DNA of 42,132 bases, taken from contig NZ_BMBS01000007.1 in NCBI RefSeq assembly GCF_014634805.1, positions 1-42,132 of the forward strand. The letters run 5' to 3'. The position numbers were made by a program, and so were the translations under genes. The notes below the pieces were generated by a model. It did not search any database. It was not told the DNA's origin and was given only the letters and a program-made list of their open reading frames with translations. The stretch is from Leuconostoc falkenbergense. Lineage in GTDB: Bacteria > Bacillota > Bacilli > Lactobacillales > Lactobacillaceae. How positions within the stretch are numbered: position 1 is the stretch's first letter; the number at the start of each line of letters is the position of its first letter. This document shows, piece by piece, positions 1 through 8,067 of this stretch.

Positions 1-84
1 TCAGAATCAGAATCAGAATCAGAATCAGAATCAGAATCAGAATCAGAATCAGAATCAGAATCAGAATCAGAATCAGAATCAGAG
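1..84 (+). repeat. Hexanucleotide tandem repeat TCAGAA inside ftsY, coding (Ser-Glu)n
   Basis: There are thirteen exact TCAGAA units (1-78) followed by one TCAGAG unit (79-84). The repeat touches the window edge, so it may be longer. Each unit codes for Ser-Glu, and copy-number changes keep the frame. The near-perfect nucleotide identity suggests recent expansion by slippage. Confidence 0.97.
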
Positions 85-1035
85 ATTGAAGTTGAACGAA
101 ACGAGCAGCAGGTTTATGACGAAGGCTTGAAAAAATCACGAACAGGTTTTGCTGAAAGATTTAATCGCTTTTTAGCTAATTTTCGTACCGTAGATGAGGA
201 TTTTTTCGAAGATTTGGAAGAAACCTTAGTCGGAGCTGATGTTGGTTTTGATATGGCGATTAAAATCAGTGACGAATTACGGGAAGAAGTTAAATTAGCC
301 AACGCCAAACGCAAAGAATATGTGCGTGATGTGATCATCAAAAAAATGGTTGATTTATACGAAGCAGATGGTGTGAATGAAGATACACAAATGCATTTTG
401 CACCAAATGGTAGTACTACCGTGATTTTGTTTGTTGGTGTTAATGGTGTTGGTAAAACAACAACAATTGGTAAGCTTGCCAGCAAGTACCAACAAGCAGG
501 GAAATCTGTTTTGCTGGCGGCTGCGGATACATTCCGAGCTGGCGCTACCAAGCAATTACAAGAGTGGGGCGAGCGAGTAAATGTGCCTGTGGTTGCTGGT
601 AAAGAAAAAGCTGATCCGGCTTCTGTTGTCTTTGAAGCTGTTGCTAAAGCCCGTGATGAACATTATGACATTTTATTTGTCGACACGGCTGGCCGTTTGC
701 AGAATAATGTCAATTTAATGCAAGAACTAGAAAAAATGAAGCGTATTATTCAACGCGAAATTCCTGACGCACCACATGAAGTTTTGTTAGTGCTTGACGC
801 GACAACTGGTCAAAACGCATTACAACAAGCTAAATTATTCAAAGATTCGTCTGATGTGACTGGCATCGTTTTGACTAAAATGGATGGCACAGCAAAGGGT
901 GGTATCGTCTTTGCCATTCGGAATGAAATGCATTTGCCAGTCAAATGGATTGGATTTGGTGAAAAAGCCAGTGACCTGCGCGAGTTTAAGCCAGACGAGT
1001 TTGTCTACGGATTGTTTAAAGAGTTGGTATCGTGA
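1..1035 (+). CDS. ftsY: Signal recognition particle receptor FtsY (5' end outside window)
   Basis: FtsY is the membrane-associated SRP receptor GTPase that docks Ffh-ribosome complexes at the translocon. The reading frame is open from base 1, so the true start lies upstream of the window. The visible part opens with 14 Ser-Glu dipeptides, then a charged linker and the NG domain starting near LKKSRTGFAERFNRF. GTPase motifs are clear: GVNGVGKTTT (P-loop), DTAGR, and TKMDGTAKGG. An acidic N-terminal A domain is usual in FtsY, but here it is a pure repeat. The TTG at 127 is an internal codon, not the start. The stop overlaps the next ATG (TGATG), so translation of ylxM is probably coupled. Confidence 0.96.
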   Translation, partial: SESESESESESESESESESESESESESEIEVERNEQQVYDEGLKKSRTGFAERFNRFLANFRTVDEDFFEDLEETLVGADVGFDMAIKISDELREEVKLANAKRKEYVRDVIIKKMVDLYEADGVNEDTQMHFAPNGSTTVILFVGVNGVGKTTTIGKLASKYQQAGKSVLLAAADTFRAGATKQLQEWGERVNVPVVAGKEKADPASVVFEAVAKARDEHYDILFVDTAGRLQNNVNLMQELEKMKRIIQREIPDAPHEVLLVLDATTGQNALQQAKLFKDSSDVTGIVLTKMDGTAKGGIVFAIRNEMHLPVKWIGFGEKASDLREFKPDEFVYGLFKELVS

Positions 1036-1379
1036 TGGATTTAACCAAAAAAAATCATATTAATGCGCTATTTGGCTTTTATGATCAGTTGCTGACTGAA
1101 AAACAACAACAATATTTACAATATTATTTTGAAGATGATTTTTCAATTGTAGAAATTGCAAATGCAGAAGCTGTTAGTCGACAAGCGGTGTCCGATAACA
1201 TCAATCGGGCAATTGAATTATTAGAAAAATATGAAAGTATTTTGCATCTACAAGCTAATTTTGAATCACGACAAGTGATTGAAAATGAAGTGCAACAATA
1301 CATTAACACCCATTATCAAAGTGATGATGTGTTAAAATTATTGGTGCAGAAGCTTTTAAATACAGAAATGGATAACTAG
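1035..1379 (+). CDS. ylxM: YlxM/p13-like putative DNA-binding protein (UPF0122)
   Basis: This is a 114-aa protein of the YlxM (UPF0122) family, usually found next to ffh and ftsY and proposed to modulate SRP function. It has a sigma-70 region 4-like helix-turn-helix: LTEKQQQYLQYYFEDDFSIVEIA followed by SRQAVSDNINRAI. The ATG at 1035 overlaps the ftsY stop as TGATG. A GTG at 1032 in the same frame is a possible alternative start. Gene order ftsY-ylxM-ffh is typical of Firmicutes and supports the call. No promoter is visible between it and ftsY, so it is read as one operon. Confidence 0.9.
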   Translation: MDLTKKNHINALFGFYDQLLTEKQQQYLQYYFEDDFSIVEIANAEAVSRQAVSDNINRAIELLEKYESILHLQANFESRQVIENEVQQYINTHYQSDDVLKLLVQKLLNTEMDN

Positions 1380-1432
1380 AAGGGAAACGTGTCGCCTGTG
1401 AATATATCGCAGAAAGGACATACTCTAAAATT

Positions 1433-2908
1433 ATGGCATTTGAAAATCTAACTGAACGCCTCTCAAAGGCGATGAAAAATTTAACCGGTCGCGGCCGTGT
1501 TAGTGAAGAAGATCTTCGTGCGACGATGCGCGAAATTCGTTTGGCGTTACTGGAAGCCGATGTCAACTACGACACAGTGAAAAAGTTTGTCGCTAATGTA
1601 CGTGAAAAAGCCAGCGGTGCTGATATTATGTCAGGATTGGATTCAGCGCAACAAGTCGTTAAGATTGTTAATGATGAGTTGACCGCAACGATGGGTGATG
1701 AGGCGGTACCACTTAATAAGTCGCCTAAAATTCCAACCATCATCATGATGGCTGGCCTACAAGGTGCTGGTAAAACAACCACAGTTGCCAAGTTAGCTTA
1801 TAAATTAAAGAATGAAGAAAAAGCGCGTCCACTCTTGATTGCAGCCGACATTTATCGACCAGCTGCCATTGATCAATTGGAAATTTTGGGGCGCGATCTT
1901 GAAATTCCCGTATTTTCAATGGGGACGGATGTTAATCCGCGCGATATTGTCCGCGCTGGCTTGGCTAAAGCGGCTGAAAATAAAAATGACTATGTCTTTA
2001 TTGATACAGCTGGTCGTTTACAAATTGATGAAGAATTGATGCAAGAGTTGAAAGATATTGCAGAGATTGCTCAGCCAGATGAGATTTTGTTGACAGTTGA
2101 TGCAATGACTGGACAAAATGCTGCTGAAACAGCTAAGGGATTTTCAGAGTCGCTTGACTTAACTGGTGTTGTCTTGACTAAACTTGATGGTGACACACGT
2201 GGTGGTGCTGCCTTGTCAATTCGTGACGTAACTGGCAAACCCATTAAGTTTGTTGGTCAAGGTGAAAAGCCAACTGATTTGGACGTTTTCTATCCTGACC
2301 GGATGGCATCTCGTATTTTGGGCATGGGCGATGTGTTAACGCTGATTGAAAAGGCACAACGTGACTTTGATGCTGAATCCCAAGAAAAGCAACTTGAAAA
2401 AATGCGACAAAATACGTTTGATTTCAACGATTTTGTGGCGCAACTCAAGCAAGTTCAAAGTATGGGACCAATGGAAGATTTGTTAAAAATGATTCCGGGA
2501 ATCGCGAACAATCCAGCATTGGCGAATGTTAATATTGATGCCAAACAATTTGCCCATTTAGAGGCTATTGTTGGTTCAATGACACCTCAAGAACGTGAAA
2601 ATCCTGATTTAATCAATCCTTCGCGCCGTCGTCGTTTGGCAGCGGGTGCAGGGCGTCCGATTGTTGAAGTAAATCGCATGATTAAACAATTTGATCAAAT
2701 GCGTAAAATGATGAATCAAGCCACAAATGGTAATTTTGGCGGTATTGATAAAATGATGGGTGGTTCTGGTATGGATATGTCATCTATGATGGGTGGCATG
2801 GGCGGTGGCATGCCAAAAGGTAACTTTGGTCAGAAAGTTCAAAATTTTGCAATTAAGCAGGCGGCGCGCCGATTACAAAAAGCTAAAAAGAAGCGCGGTC
2901 GCAAGTAA
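1433..2908 (+). CDS. ffh: Signal recognition particle protein Ffh
   Basis: Ffh is the SRP54 GTPase that binds 4.5S/scRNA and signal peptides. It is 491 aa long. The N domain (about 1-90) is followed by the G domain, with GLQGAGKTTT near residue 105, DTAGRLQ, and TKLDGDTRGG. The C-terminal M domain begins near residue 300 and contains SRRRRLAAGAG, the RNA-binding motif, and a Met/Gly-rich tail that ends in a basic stretch (KKKRGRK). A ribosome-binding site AGAAAGGA lies upstream of the ATG at 1433. Its stop shares one base with the next small gene (TAATG). Confidence 0.97.
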   Translation: MAFENLTERLSKAMKNLTGRGRVSEEDLRATMREIRLALLEADVNYDTVKKFVANVREKASGADIMSGLDSAQQVVKIVNDELTATMGDEAVPLNKSPKIPTIIMMAGLQGAGKTTTVAKLAYKLKNEEKARPLLIAADIYRPAAIDQLEILGRDLEIPVFSMGTDVNPRDIVRAGLAKAAENKNDYVFIDTAGRLQIDEELMQELKDIAEIAQPDEILLTVDAMTGQNAAETAKGFSESLDLTGVVLTKLDGDTRGGAALSIRDVTGKPIKFVGQGEKPTDLDVFYPDRMASRILGMGDVLTLIEKAQRDFDAESQEKQLEKMRQNTFDFNDFVAQLKQVQSMGPMEDLLKMIPGIANNPALANVNIDAKQFAHLEAIVGSMTPQERENPDLINPSRRRRLAAGAGRPIVEVNRMIKQFDQMRKMMNQATNGNFGGIDKMMGGSGMDMSSMMGGMGGGMPKGNFGQKVQNFAIKQAARRLQKAKKKRGRK

Positions 2909-3087
2909 TGAAAAGTTTAGAGCGTATTTTACCAATTTTTGTGTTTGTAGTCATGTTAAGCGCTAACTTGCTTAATATGCCAAACAACCATTGGCAGTCA
3001 GTCATCATGGCTGTCATGTTAGCAGCAATTGCTGGTTTGATTGTGTTTGGACTCATCAGATTTTTGTGGTGGTGGGTACAACGATAA
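2908..3087 (+). CDS. Small two-helix membrane protein, 59 aa, function unknown
   Basis: The ATG at 2908 overlaps the ffh stop as TAATG, which points to translational coupling. The product has two hydrophobic segments (about residues 7-23 and 32-54) separated by a short polar stretch (NMPNNHWQS). It ends with an aromatic, basic tail (RFLWWWVQR), as expected for a small inner-membrane protein. I do not recognise the family. Its position directly behind the SRP genes is suggestive, but no function can be assigned. Confidence 0.7.
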   Translation: MKSLERILPIFVFVVMLSANLLNMPNNHWQSVIMAVMLAAIAGLIVFGLIRFLWWWVQR

Positions 3088-3133
3088 ATGCGAAGTTAAA
3101 GCGATAGTCGACATTTTAAGGAGAAAAGTGAAC

Positions 3134-3943
3134 ATGACATTGAAATTAATTGCATCCGACCTTGACGCAACATTCTTGCGTGCCGATAAGACCTTCAACG
3201 AGCCACTTTTTCAGCAAGTGCTAGATATTATGTCTGAAAAAGACATGCAATTCGTTGTGGCAACAGGGAATCATATGCAAAAAGTAATGGCCTATTTTAA
3301 AAATTTTGCTGGTCAATATCAAACCATTGCCAACAACGGCGCTGAAGTCATGCTTAATGGTCGTGTTCAAAATGAAAAAGCTGTACCACCTGCTGCCCTA
3401 GAAACAATTGTGACAATTGCTAAAAGGTATCATGATCATATCTTTGTTGGTTTGGCTTTCACCGGTCAATCTCAAACATTTATGTTAAAATCTCAAGCAG
3501 CAATCGCTGATACGTTTAAATTAGCCTCAGCTTATTTTCAAGATATCCATCTAATTGATTCATTAGCTGAAATTGATGCACCAATTTTAAAAGTGTCTAC
3601 GGTCATTTCTGATGTGGAAGATCAATTCATGCGTGAAGTCAAACAGGTTTTGGGTAACCAAGTGCATGTGACAACATCAGGATATGGTGCTGTTGATATT
3701 GTTAATCCCGAGGTTAACAAAGCAAACGCACTAACATTTATAGCGGACAGTTTGGATGTGTTGCCTGAAGAAATTATGGCATTTGGTGATGGTTTAAACG
3801 ACTTAGAAATGTTAGAATACGTTGGTCACCCGGTGGCAATGAAGAATAGTGACACAGAATTGTTCAAACATGATTTTGATGTCACAGAAGATGACAATGA
3901 TCATGATGGCGTTTTGAAAAAAATATTATCTGTTATTGATTAA
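3134..3943 (+). CDS. Cof-type HAD-superfamily phosphatase
   Basis: This 269-aa protein is a haloacid dehalogenase-like hydrolase of the Cof (IIB) type, cytoplasmic and probably acting on sugar phosphates or flavin/pyridoxal phosphates. Motif I is SDLDATFL, with nucleophile Asp9 and Asp11 of DxDxT. The C-terminal metal motif is FGDGLNDLEML (near residue 217). The conserved Lys motif is probably in NPEVNKANAL. I chose the ATG at 3134 because AAGGAG precedes it; the same frame is open further upstream, but that part has no good ribosome-binding site. A terminator follows immediately. Substrate is unknown. Confidence 0.88.
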   Translation: MTLKLIASDLDATFLRADKTFNEPLFQQVLDIMSEKDMQFVVATGNHMQKVMAYFKNFAGQYQTIANNGAEVMLNGRVQNEKAVPPAALETIVTIAKRYHDHIFVGLAFTGQSQTFMLKSQAAIADTFKLASAYFQDIHLIDSLAEIDAPILKVSTVISDVEDQFMREVKQVLGNQVHVTTSGYGAVDIVNPEVNKANALTFIADSLDVLPEEIMAFGDGLNDLEMLEYVGHPVAMKNSDTELFKHDFDVTEDDNDHDGVLKKILSVID

Positions 3944-3966
3944 AGCACGCTTTAGCGTGTTTTTTT
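3944..3966 (+). terminator. Intrinsic terminator after the HAD gene
   Basis: The stem GCACGC / GCGTGT (one G-U pair) has a TTTA loop and is followed by six or more T residues. It separates the SRP/HAD block from hisK. Confidence 0.85.
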
Positions 3967-4010
3967 GTTGACGTTTATGTTAAGATGAATGGCAAAAAGG
4001 AGTCCGGATA

Positions 4011-4862
4011 ATGCAGAAAAAAGATGGCCACACGCATACGATGTACTCACATCATGGTAGTCAAGAGTCACTCGACAGGTATATTGAACGCGCAATTGCT
4101 TTAGGTTTTGACACTTATGCTGTTACAGAACATGCGCCTTTACCTGAGAAGTTTTTAGCTAATTTTGTGGGGCCTCAAGAATCGCGCGATAGTTCAGCTA
4201 TGGCATTATCTGAACTTGATGATTATCAAGCTCAGGTGGCACATGTACAAGAAAAATATGGCAACCAAATAAACATTAAACGTGGTTTTGAAGTAGATTA
4301 TTTGCTCGGATATGAACCGGAAATAAAACAATTTCTAAAACAACATATTGATTGGATTGATGAAATTGTACTGTCGGTTCACTTTTTACCAGATCGCTAC
4401 GGTAATCTTATGCCAATTGACTACGAGCCAGAGACTCTGTCGCAATATTTTGCAACTGAATTGCAAACACCGCAAGCATTGTTTGCAAAATATTTTGATG
4501 TCGTCAAAAAGAGCGTTGGCTTTGACATGGAATTAGATATACCGGTGCGCATCGGACATATCACATTGATTCGCAAGTATCAAAAATATTTTGATTTGCC
4601 ACCATTTGATGATAGCGTTCACCGTCAAATTACTGAGTTGTTGATATTGATTTTAGAAAAAGGCTATGAATTAGATTTTAATGCCGCTGGTTTTAGTAAA
4701 CCTTTTAATGGCGAAAGCTATCCCACATTTGATATTGTAGCGGAAGCACATCAACTTGGATTGCCTTTGGTTTATGGTTCTGATGCACATAGTGTTGATG
4801 CTTTGGGTTTACATTTTTCTGAAATGGCAGAATTTTTAGAAAATATAAGTGTTGACAAATAA
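4011..4862 (+). CDS. hisK: Histidinol-phosphatase, PHP family (HisK/HisJ type)
   Basis: This 283-aa PHP-domain phosphatase converts L-histidinol phosphate to L-histidinol. Metal-binding motifs are in order: DGHTHT near residue 5, TEHAPLP near 40, FEVDYL, SVHFL, GHITLIRKY, and YGSDAHSVDALG near the C terminus. AAAAAGGAG sits just upstream of the ATG at 4011. An extended -10-like TGTTAAGAT lies at 3978-3986 but has no convincing -35. The gene lies just upstream of the T-box his operon, and the operon promoter starts inside its last codons. It therefore supplies the phosphatase step that the monofunctional HisB lacks. Confidence 0.93.
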   Translation: MQKKDGHTHTMYSHHGSQESLDRYIERAIALGFDTYAVTEHAPLPEKFLANFVGPQESRDSSAMALSELDDYQAQVAHVQEKYGNQINIKRGFEVDYLLGYEPEIKQFLKQHIDWIDEIVLSVHFLPDRYGNLMPIDYEPETLSQYFATELQTPQALFAKYFDVVKKSVGFDMELDIPVRIGHITLIRKYQKYFDLPPFDDSVHRQITELLILILEKGYELDFNAAGFSKPFNGESYPTFDIVAEAHQLGLPLVYGSDAHSVDALGLHFSEMAEFLENISVDK

Positions 4863-4879
4863 AAAAATGACGTTATAAT
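4852..4879 (+). promoter_or_regulatory. Promoter of the his operon (TTGACA-16-TATAAT)
   Basis: A consensus -35 TTGACA (4852-4857) and a consensus -10 TATAAT (4874-4879) are separated by 16 bp. The -35 lies inside the last codons of hisK. Predicted start of transcription is near 4886, at the beginning of the T-box leader. Confidence 0.9.
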
Positions 4880-4885
4880 TAAACT

Positions 4886-5162
4886 AATCTAATAAATAAT
4901 TCGCTGAAGTTGGAAAAGTAATTAAATTTTCGCAGTACAGGAAGCGCTTAAGCTAACGCATTGAGATGAGCGCCTGTGACCTTAATGAAAACACACCAAC
5001 GAGCTGAACAATCAAAAATTGTTCCGGAGATTTCCGATACCAAGTACACCTGTGATTGCAGGTGAATGAGTTCTTTTGTGTAAACAAAAGGAGAATCAAG
5101 GTGGGAACACGTGAAAGCGTCCTTGCAAACTAAAAACTTTTAGTTTGTAAGGGCGCTTTTTT
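4886..5162 (+). promoter_or_regulatory. T-box leader, tRNA-His specific, controlling the his operon
   Basis: Stem I begins with GTTGG (4909-4913), which pairs with CCAAC (4996-5000). The internal loop has AGTA (4917-4920) on the 5' side and a CAC histidine codon at 4992-4994 followed by A on the 3' side, as expected for a specifier. A CACCTG/CAGGTG hairpin (5047-5064) may be stem III. The T-box core is at 5098-5111, and its TGGG (5102-5105) would pair with a tRNA 3' end NCCA where N is C, matching the unusual C73 of bacterial tRNA-His. The antiterminator AAGG...CCTT (5098-5124) competes with the terminator. Uncharged tRNA-His should turn the operon on. Confidence 0.93.
5114..5162 (+). terminator. 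Regulated terminator of the his T-box
   Basis: A stem of about 22 bp with two G-U pairs (5114-5135 with 5138-5159) ends in a T run. Its 5' arm overlaps the 3' strand of the antiterminator, so the two structures exclude each other. Confidence 0.92.
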
Positions 5163-5184
5163 AGCGAAGTGGTAGGAGTAAGAT

Positions 5185-6792
5185 ATGAATAAAGTATTAG
5201 CTGGCGGTTCACGTGATGAATTTGGTGAACGTCTTAAGCAAAAACAAAAAATTACATCAGTGATCAGTAATGTGCTAAATGAGAAAGGTTTTATGCCAAT
5301 TAATACGCCCTACATTGAAAAAGAAAGCACTTTTGAACAATATCGTGATCAAAACATCTTTCATTTGTATGATCAAGCTGGTGATAATTTAATTCTAAGA
5401 CCAGATTTGACCTTGCCGGTCGCACGATTTTTGTCTTCTCACCAGCAAGAAAATGATATGTCGCAATTATATTATATTGGTGATGTGTTTCGACGTACCG
5501 ATTACCTATCGGGTGAGTACAATCAAGAAACGCAGGCAGGGACTGAATTAATTGGTGATGATAGCTTCGAAGCAGAAATTCAAGCACTAGATATTATGTT
5601 GAATTTTGCCAAAGAGTTCAATATCACTGATGTTCAAGTGGTGTTGAGTGATGCGCGCTTAATTGATATTATTTTGGACACGTTGCAGCTAGACGGTGAA
5701 TTACATCAAGCACTTAAACGGGCCATTGAACAAAAAAATGTTTCCGAGTTTGAAAAGTTAAGAGCTGAGATTGTTGACTTTCCAGAATTTCTGAATGAGT
5801 GGCCGTTATCTTATGGCGAAGATGGTGAAAATGTGATGTGGCAATTACAACACATGACAGCAGTAGCAACGATTACGCAAGGCTGGTTACGCCTAGCTAA
5901 TCATGCACATCAATACTATCCAAATGTCAAGCTTACTGTTGATTTAGCGGCGGCATCGCCACAACCCTATTATACGGGAACAATTATCCGTGGCTTTATC
6001 CCAACATTGGGCCGCTATTTGTTTAGTGGTGGCCGTTATGACCGTTTACTAGAAAACTTTCAAAAAAAATTATTACCAGCTGTCGGTATTGGTCTAAATA
6101 TTGAAACTATTCAAGCTGATTGGGAGCAGAATGCGTACGATTTAGCTACAACACAACCAGTTGTGATGGTACTTGGCAAAGGACGGGTTGAAAAAGGTGT
6201 ACGACCCTTATTGAAAGCTGCAGGTATTGATACAACCCCGTTAGATAACCCTGAACGAAAGCTCATCTTTGACACCGCTGATGGTCGATACCGTTTTATT
6301 TTAGTGAAACCCAATGATGTCGTTAAGTATTTGGATCGTGGGATTGGCGACGTTGGCATTGTTGGTTCAGACACCATTGCTGAACAACGACAAAATCATT
6401 ATGATGTATTAGATTTGAAAACAGGACGCGCACAATTTGTCGTTGCAGCGCCGGCAAATTTTCAACTTAATTTGCAACGTCGACAACGTATCGCGACGAA
6501 ATATCCCAAAGTTGCCACTAAGTATTTCACCGATCGTGGCGAAGACGTTGCCTTGATTAAACTAGAAGGCTCAGTCGAACTGGGACCATTAACAGGGTTA
6601 GCTGATGCCATTATTGATATTACGCAAACAGGTAATACGTTACGAGAAAACCATTTGCAAGTTCATGACGTTGTTGGCGATGTCTCAACACACATGCTAG
6701 TCAGAGCCGGCGCCTTGTTACGTTATCAAACAGAACTCACCCAAGTCATTCAAAATTTGACCAAACTATTGAAAGAAGCGACTAACAAATGA
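5185..6792 (+). CDS. hisZG: HisZ-HisG fusion: ATP phosphoribosyltransferase regulatory and catalytic subunits in one protein
   Basis: This 535-aa protein should catalyse the first histidine step, ATP + PRPP to phosphoribosyl-ATP. Residues about 1-325 are HisZ, a HisRS-like domain, with RPDLTLPVARF, FRRTDYLSGEYNQETQAGTELIG and GGRYDRLLENF. Residues about 328-535 are a short-form HisG, with VLGKGRVEKGVRPLL, VKPNDVVKYLDRGIGDVGIVGSD, LEGSVELGPLTGLADAI and the PRPP loop DITQTGNTLRENHL (near 479-490). Short HisG normally needs a separate HisZ. Here there is no stop, start or frame break between the two domains. The start ATG 5185 follows TAGGAG. The stop overlaps the hisD ATG (ATGA). Confidence 0.93.
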   Translation: MNKVLAGGSRDEFGERLKQKQKITSVISNVLNEKGFMPINTPYIEKESTFEQYRDQNIFHLYDQAGDNLILRPDLTLPVARFLSSHQQENDMSQLYYIGDVFRRTDYLSGEYNQETQAGTELIGDDSFEAEIQALDIMLNFAKEFNITDVQVVLSDARLIDIILDTLQLDGELHQALKRAIEQKNVSEFEKLRAEIVDFPEFLNEWPLSYGEDGENVMWQLQHMTAVATITQGWLRLANHAHQYYPNVKLTVDLAAASPQPYYTGTIIRGFIPTLGRYLFSGGRYDRLLENFQKKLLPAVGIGLNIETIQADWEQNAYDLATTQPVVMVLGKGRVEKGVRPLLKAAGIDTTPLDNPERKLIFDTADGRYRFILVKPNDVVKYLDRGIGDVGIVGSDTIAEQRQNHYDVLDLKTGRAQFVVAAPANFQLNLQRRQRIATKYPKVATKYFTDRGEDVALIKLEGSVELGPLTGLADAIIDITQTGNTLRENHLQVHDVVGDVSTHMLVRAGALLRYQTELTQVIQNLTKLLKEATNK

Positions 6793-8066
6793 AAATTATT
6801 AAAAATGAATCTTTGTCAGCAATCAAAACACAAATTCGTCGACAAACGGCACAAACCACTAATCCGCAAGTGGCAATTAGTGTGGCAAACATTATATCTG
6901 ACGTTCGCCAGCGGGGTGATGCGGCTTTAAGAGATTATAGTGTCCGTTTTGATGGAGTGGCATTGAATAATTTGAAAGTTTCTGAATCAGATATTGATTC
7001 TGCAATTGCTCAAGTTCCAGATGAAGTCATTGCAGCGCTAAAAAAAGCAGCTACCAATATTACATCATTTCATCAGTTAGAAGTAGCGCAGTCTTTTGAA
7101 GATACGACACGTTCTGGCGTGATTCGTGGTACTAAGGTCACGCCACTCTCAGCTGTGGGGATTTATGTGCCGGGTGGGACAGCTGCCTATCCATCTTCAG
7201 TCTTAATGAATGCCATTCCTGCTAAAATTGCCGGTGTTGCCAATATTGTCATGGTCACACCACCACAACCAGATGGTTTAAATCCTGCCGTTTTGGCGGC
7301 AGCTAAAATTGCTGGTGTTGACAATATTTACCAAATTGGTGGTGCACAAGCAATTGCTGCTTTAGCTTATGGTACTGAAACAGTACCACAAGTGGATAAA
7401 ATTACCGGACCCGGCAATGCTTATGTTGCCGCAGCCAAACGAGCTGTTTATGGACAAGTTGACATAGATATGATTGCCGGTCCATCTGAAATTGGTATTT
7501 TGGCTGATGATACGGCACGAGCAGAAGACGTGGCTGCTGACTTATTGTCCCAAGCAGAACACGATGTGAATGCGAGAGCAATTTTGATTACAGACTCATC
7601 CAATTTGGCGACGGCAGTGTCGGCGGCTGTTGAACAGCAACTTGAAACTTTGCCACGTGAAGCGATTGCTAGAAGTGCCATTGACAAAAACGGATACATT
7701 TATCTTGTTGACACGATTGATGACATGATTGAATTGATGAATGCTGTCGCACCAGAACATTTGGAAATCCAATTGGCGAATGCTTATGATTATATGGCCA
7801 AAATACAAAACGCTGGTTCTGTCTTTTTAGGCAAATACGCATCAGAACCGCTCGGTGATTACCTTGCGGGACCAAATCATATTTTACCAACTGGCGGTAC
7901 AGCTCGCTTCAGTTCTGCACTAGGTGTTTGGGATTTTCAAAAGCGAATTCAGTATCTACAATATAATGCTGCTGCATTGGCAGAGGACGCCAATGATGTG
8001 ACAGCATTAGCACGAATTGAAGGATTGGAAGGTCACGCTAGAGCGATTGAAAGTCGAGGAAAATAA
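6789..8066 (+). CDS. hisD: Histidinol dehydrogenase
   Basis: HisD (425 aa) performs the last two steps, L-histidinol to L-histidine with two NAD+. The family signature is present: GPGNAYVAAAKRAVYGQVDIDMIAGPSEI. The Zn-ligand region QAEHDVNARA, the catalytic APEHLEIQ and GPNHILPTGGTARFSSALGVWDF are also intact. Length is normal. The ATG overlaps the previous stop by four bases (ATGA), so it is translationally coupled to the hisZG fusion. Confidence 0.97.
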   Translation: MKIIKNESLSAIKTQIRRQTAQTTNPQVAISVANIISDVRQRGDAALRDYSVRFDGVALNNLKVSESDIDSAIAQVPDEVIAALKKAATNITSFHQLEVAQSFEDTTRSGVIRGTKVTPLSAVGIYVPGGTAAYPSSVLMNAIPAKIAGVANIVMVTPPQPDGLNPAVLAAAKIAGVDNIYQIGGAQAIAALAYGTETVPQVDKITGPGNAYVAAAKRAVYGQVDIDMIAGPSEIGILADDTARAEDVAADLLSQAEHDVNARAILITDSSNLATAVSAAVEQQLETLPREAIARSAIDKNGYIYLVDTIDDMIELMNAVAPEHLEIQLANAYDYMAKIQNAGSVFLGKYASEPLGDYLAGPNHILPTGGTARFSSALGVWDFQKRIQYLQYNAAALAEDANDVTALARIEGLEGHARAIESRGK

Positions 8067-8067
8067 C

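Noticed and set aside
1-84. CRISPR-like array from the regular repeats
   Set aside because: Units are 6 bp with no spacers and lie in frame within ftsY.
3041-3133. Longer N terminus of the HAD protein
   Set aside because: It overlaps the 59-aa gene, has no ribosome-binding site, and the family start is MTLKLIASDLD with AAGGAG in front.
3968-3986. Promoter for hisK (TTGACG with TAAGAT)
   Set aside because: The gap between the two is only 7 bp; at most an extended -10 remains.
8017-8067. Longer HisB starting inside hisD
   Set aside because: The family length and the start at 8068 agree, and the extension reads from hisD sequence in another frame.
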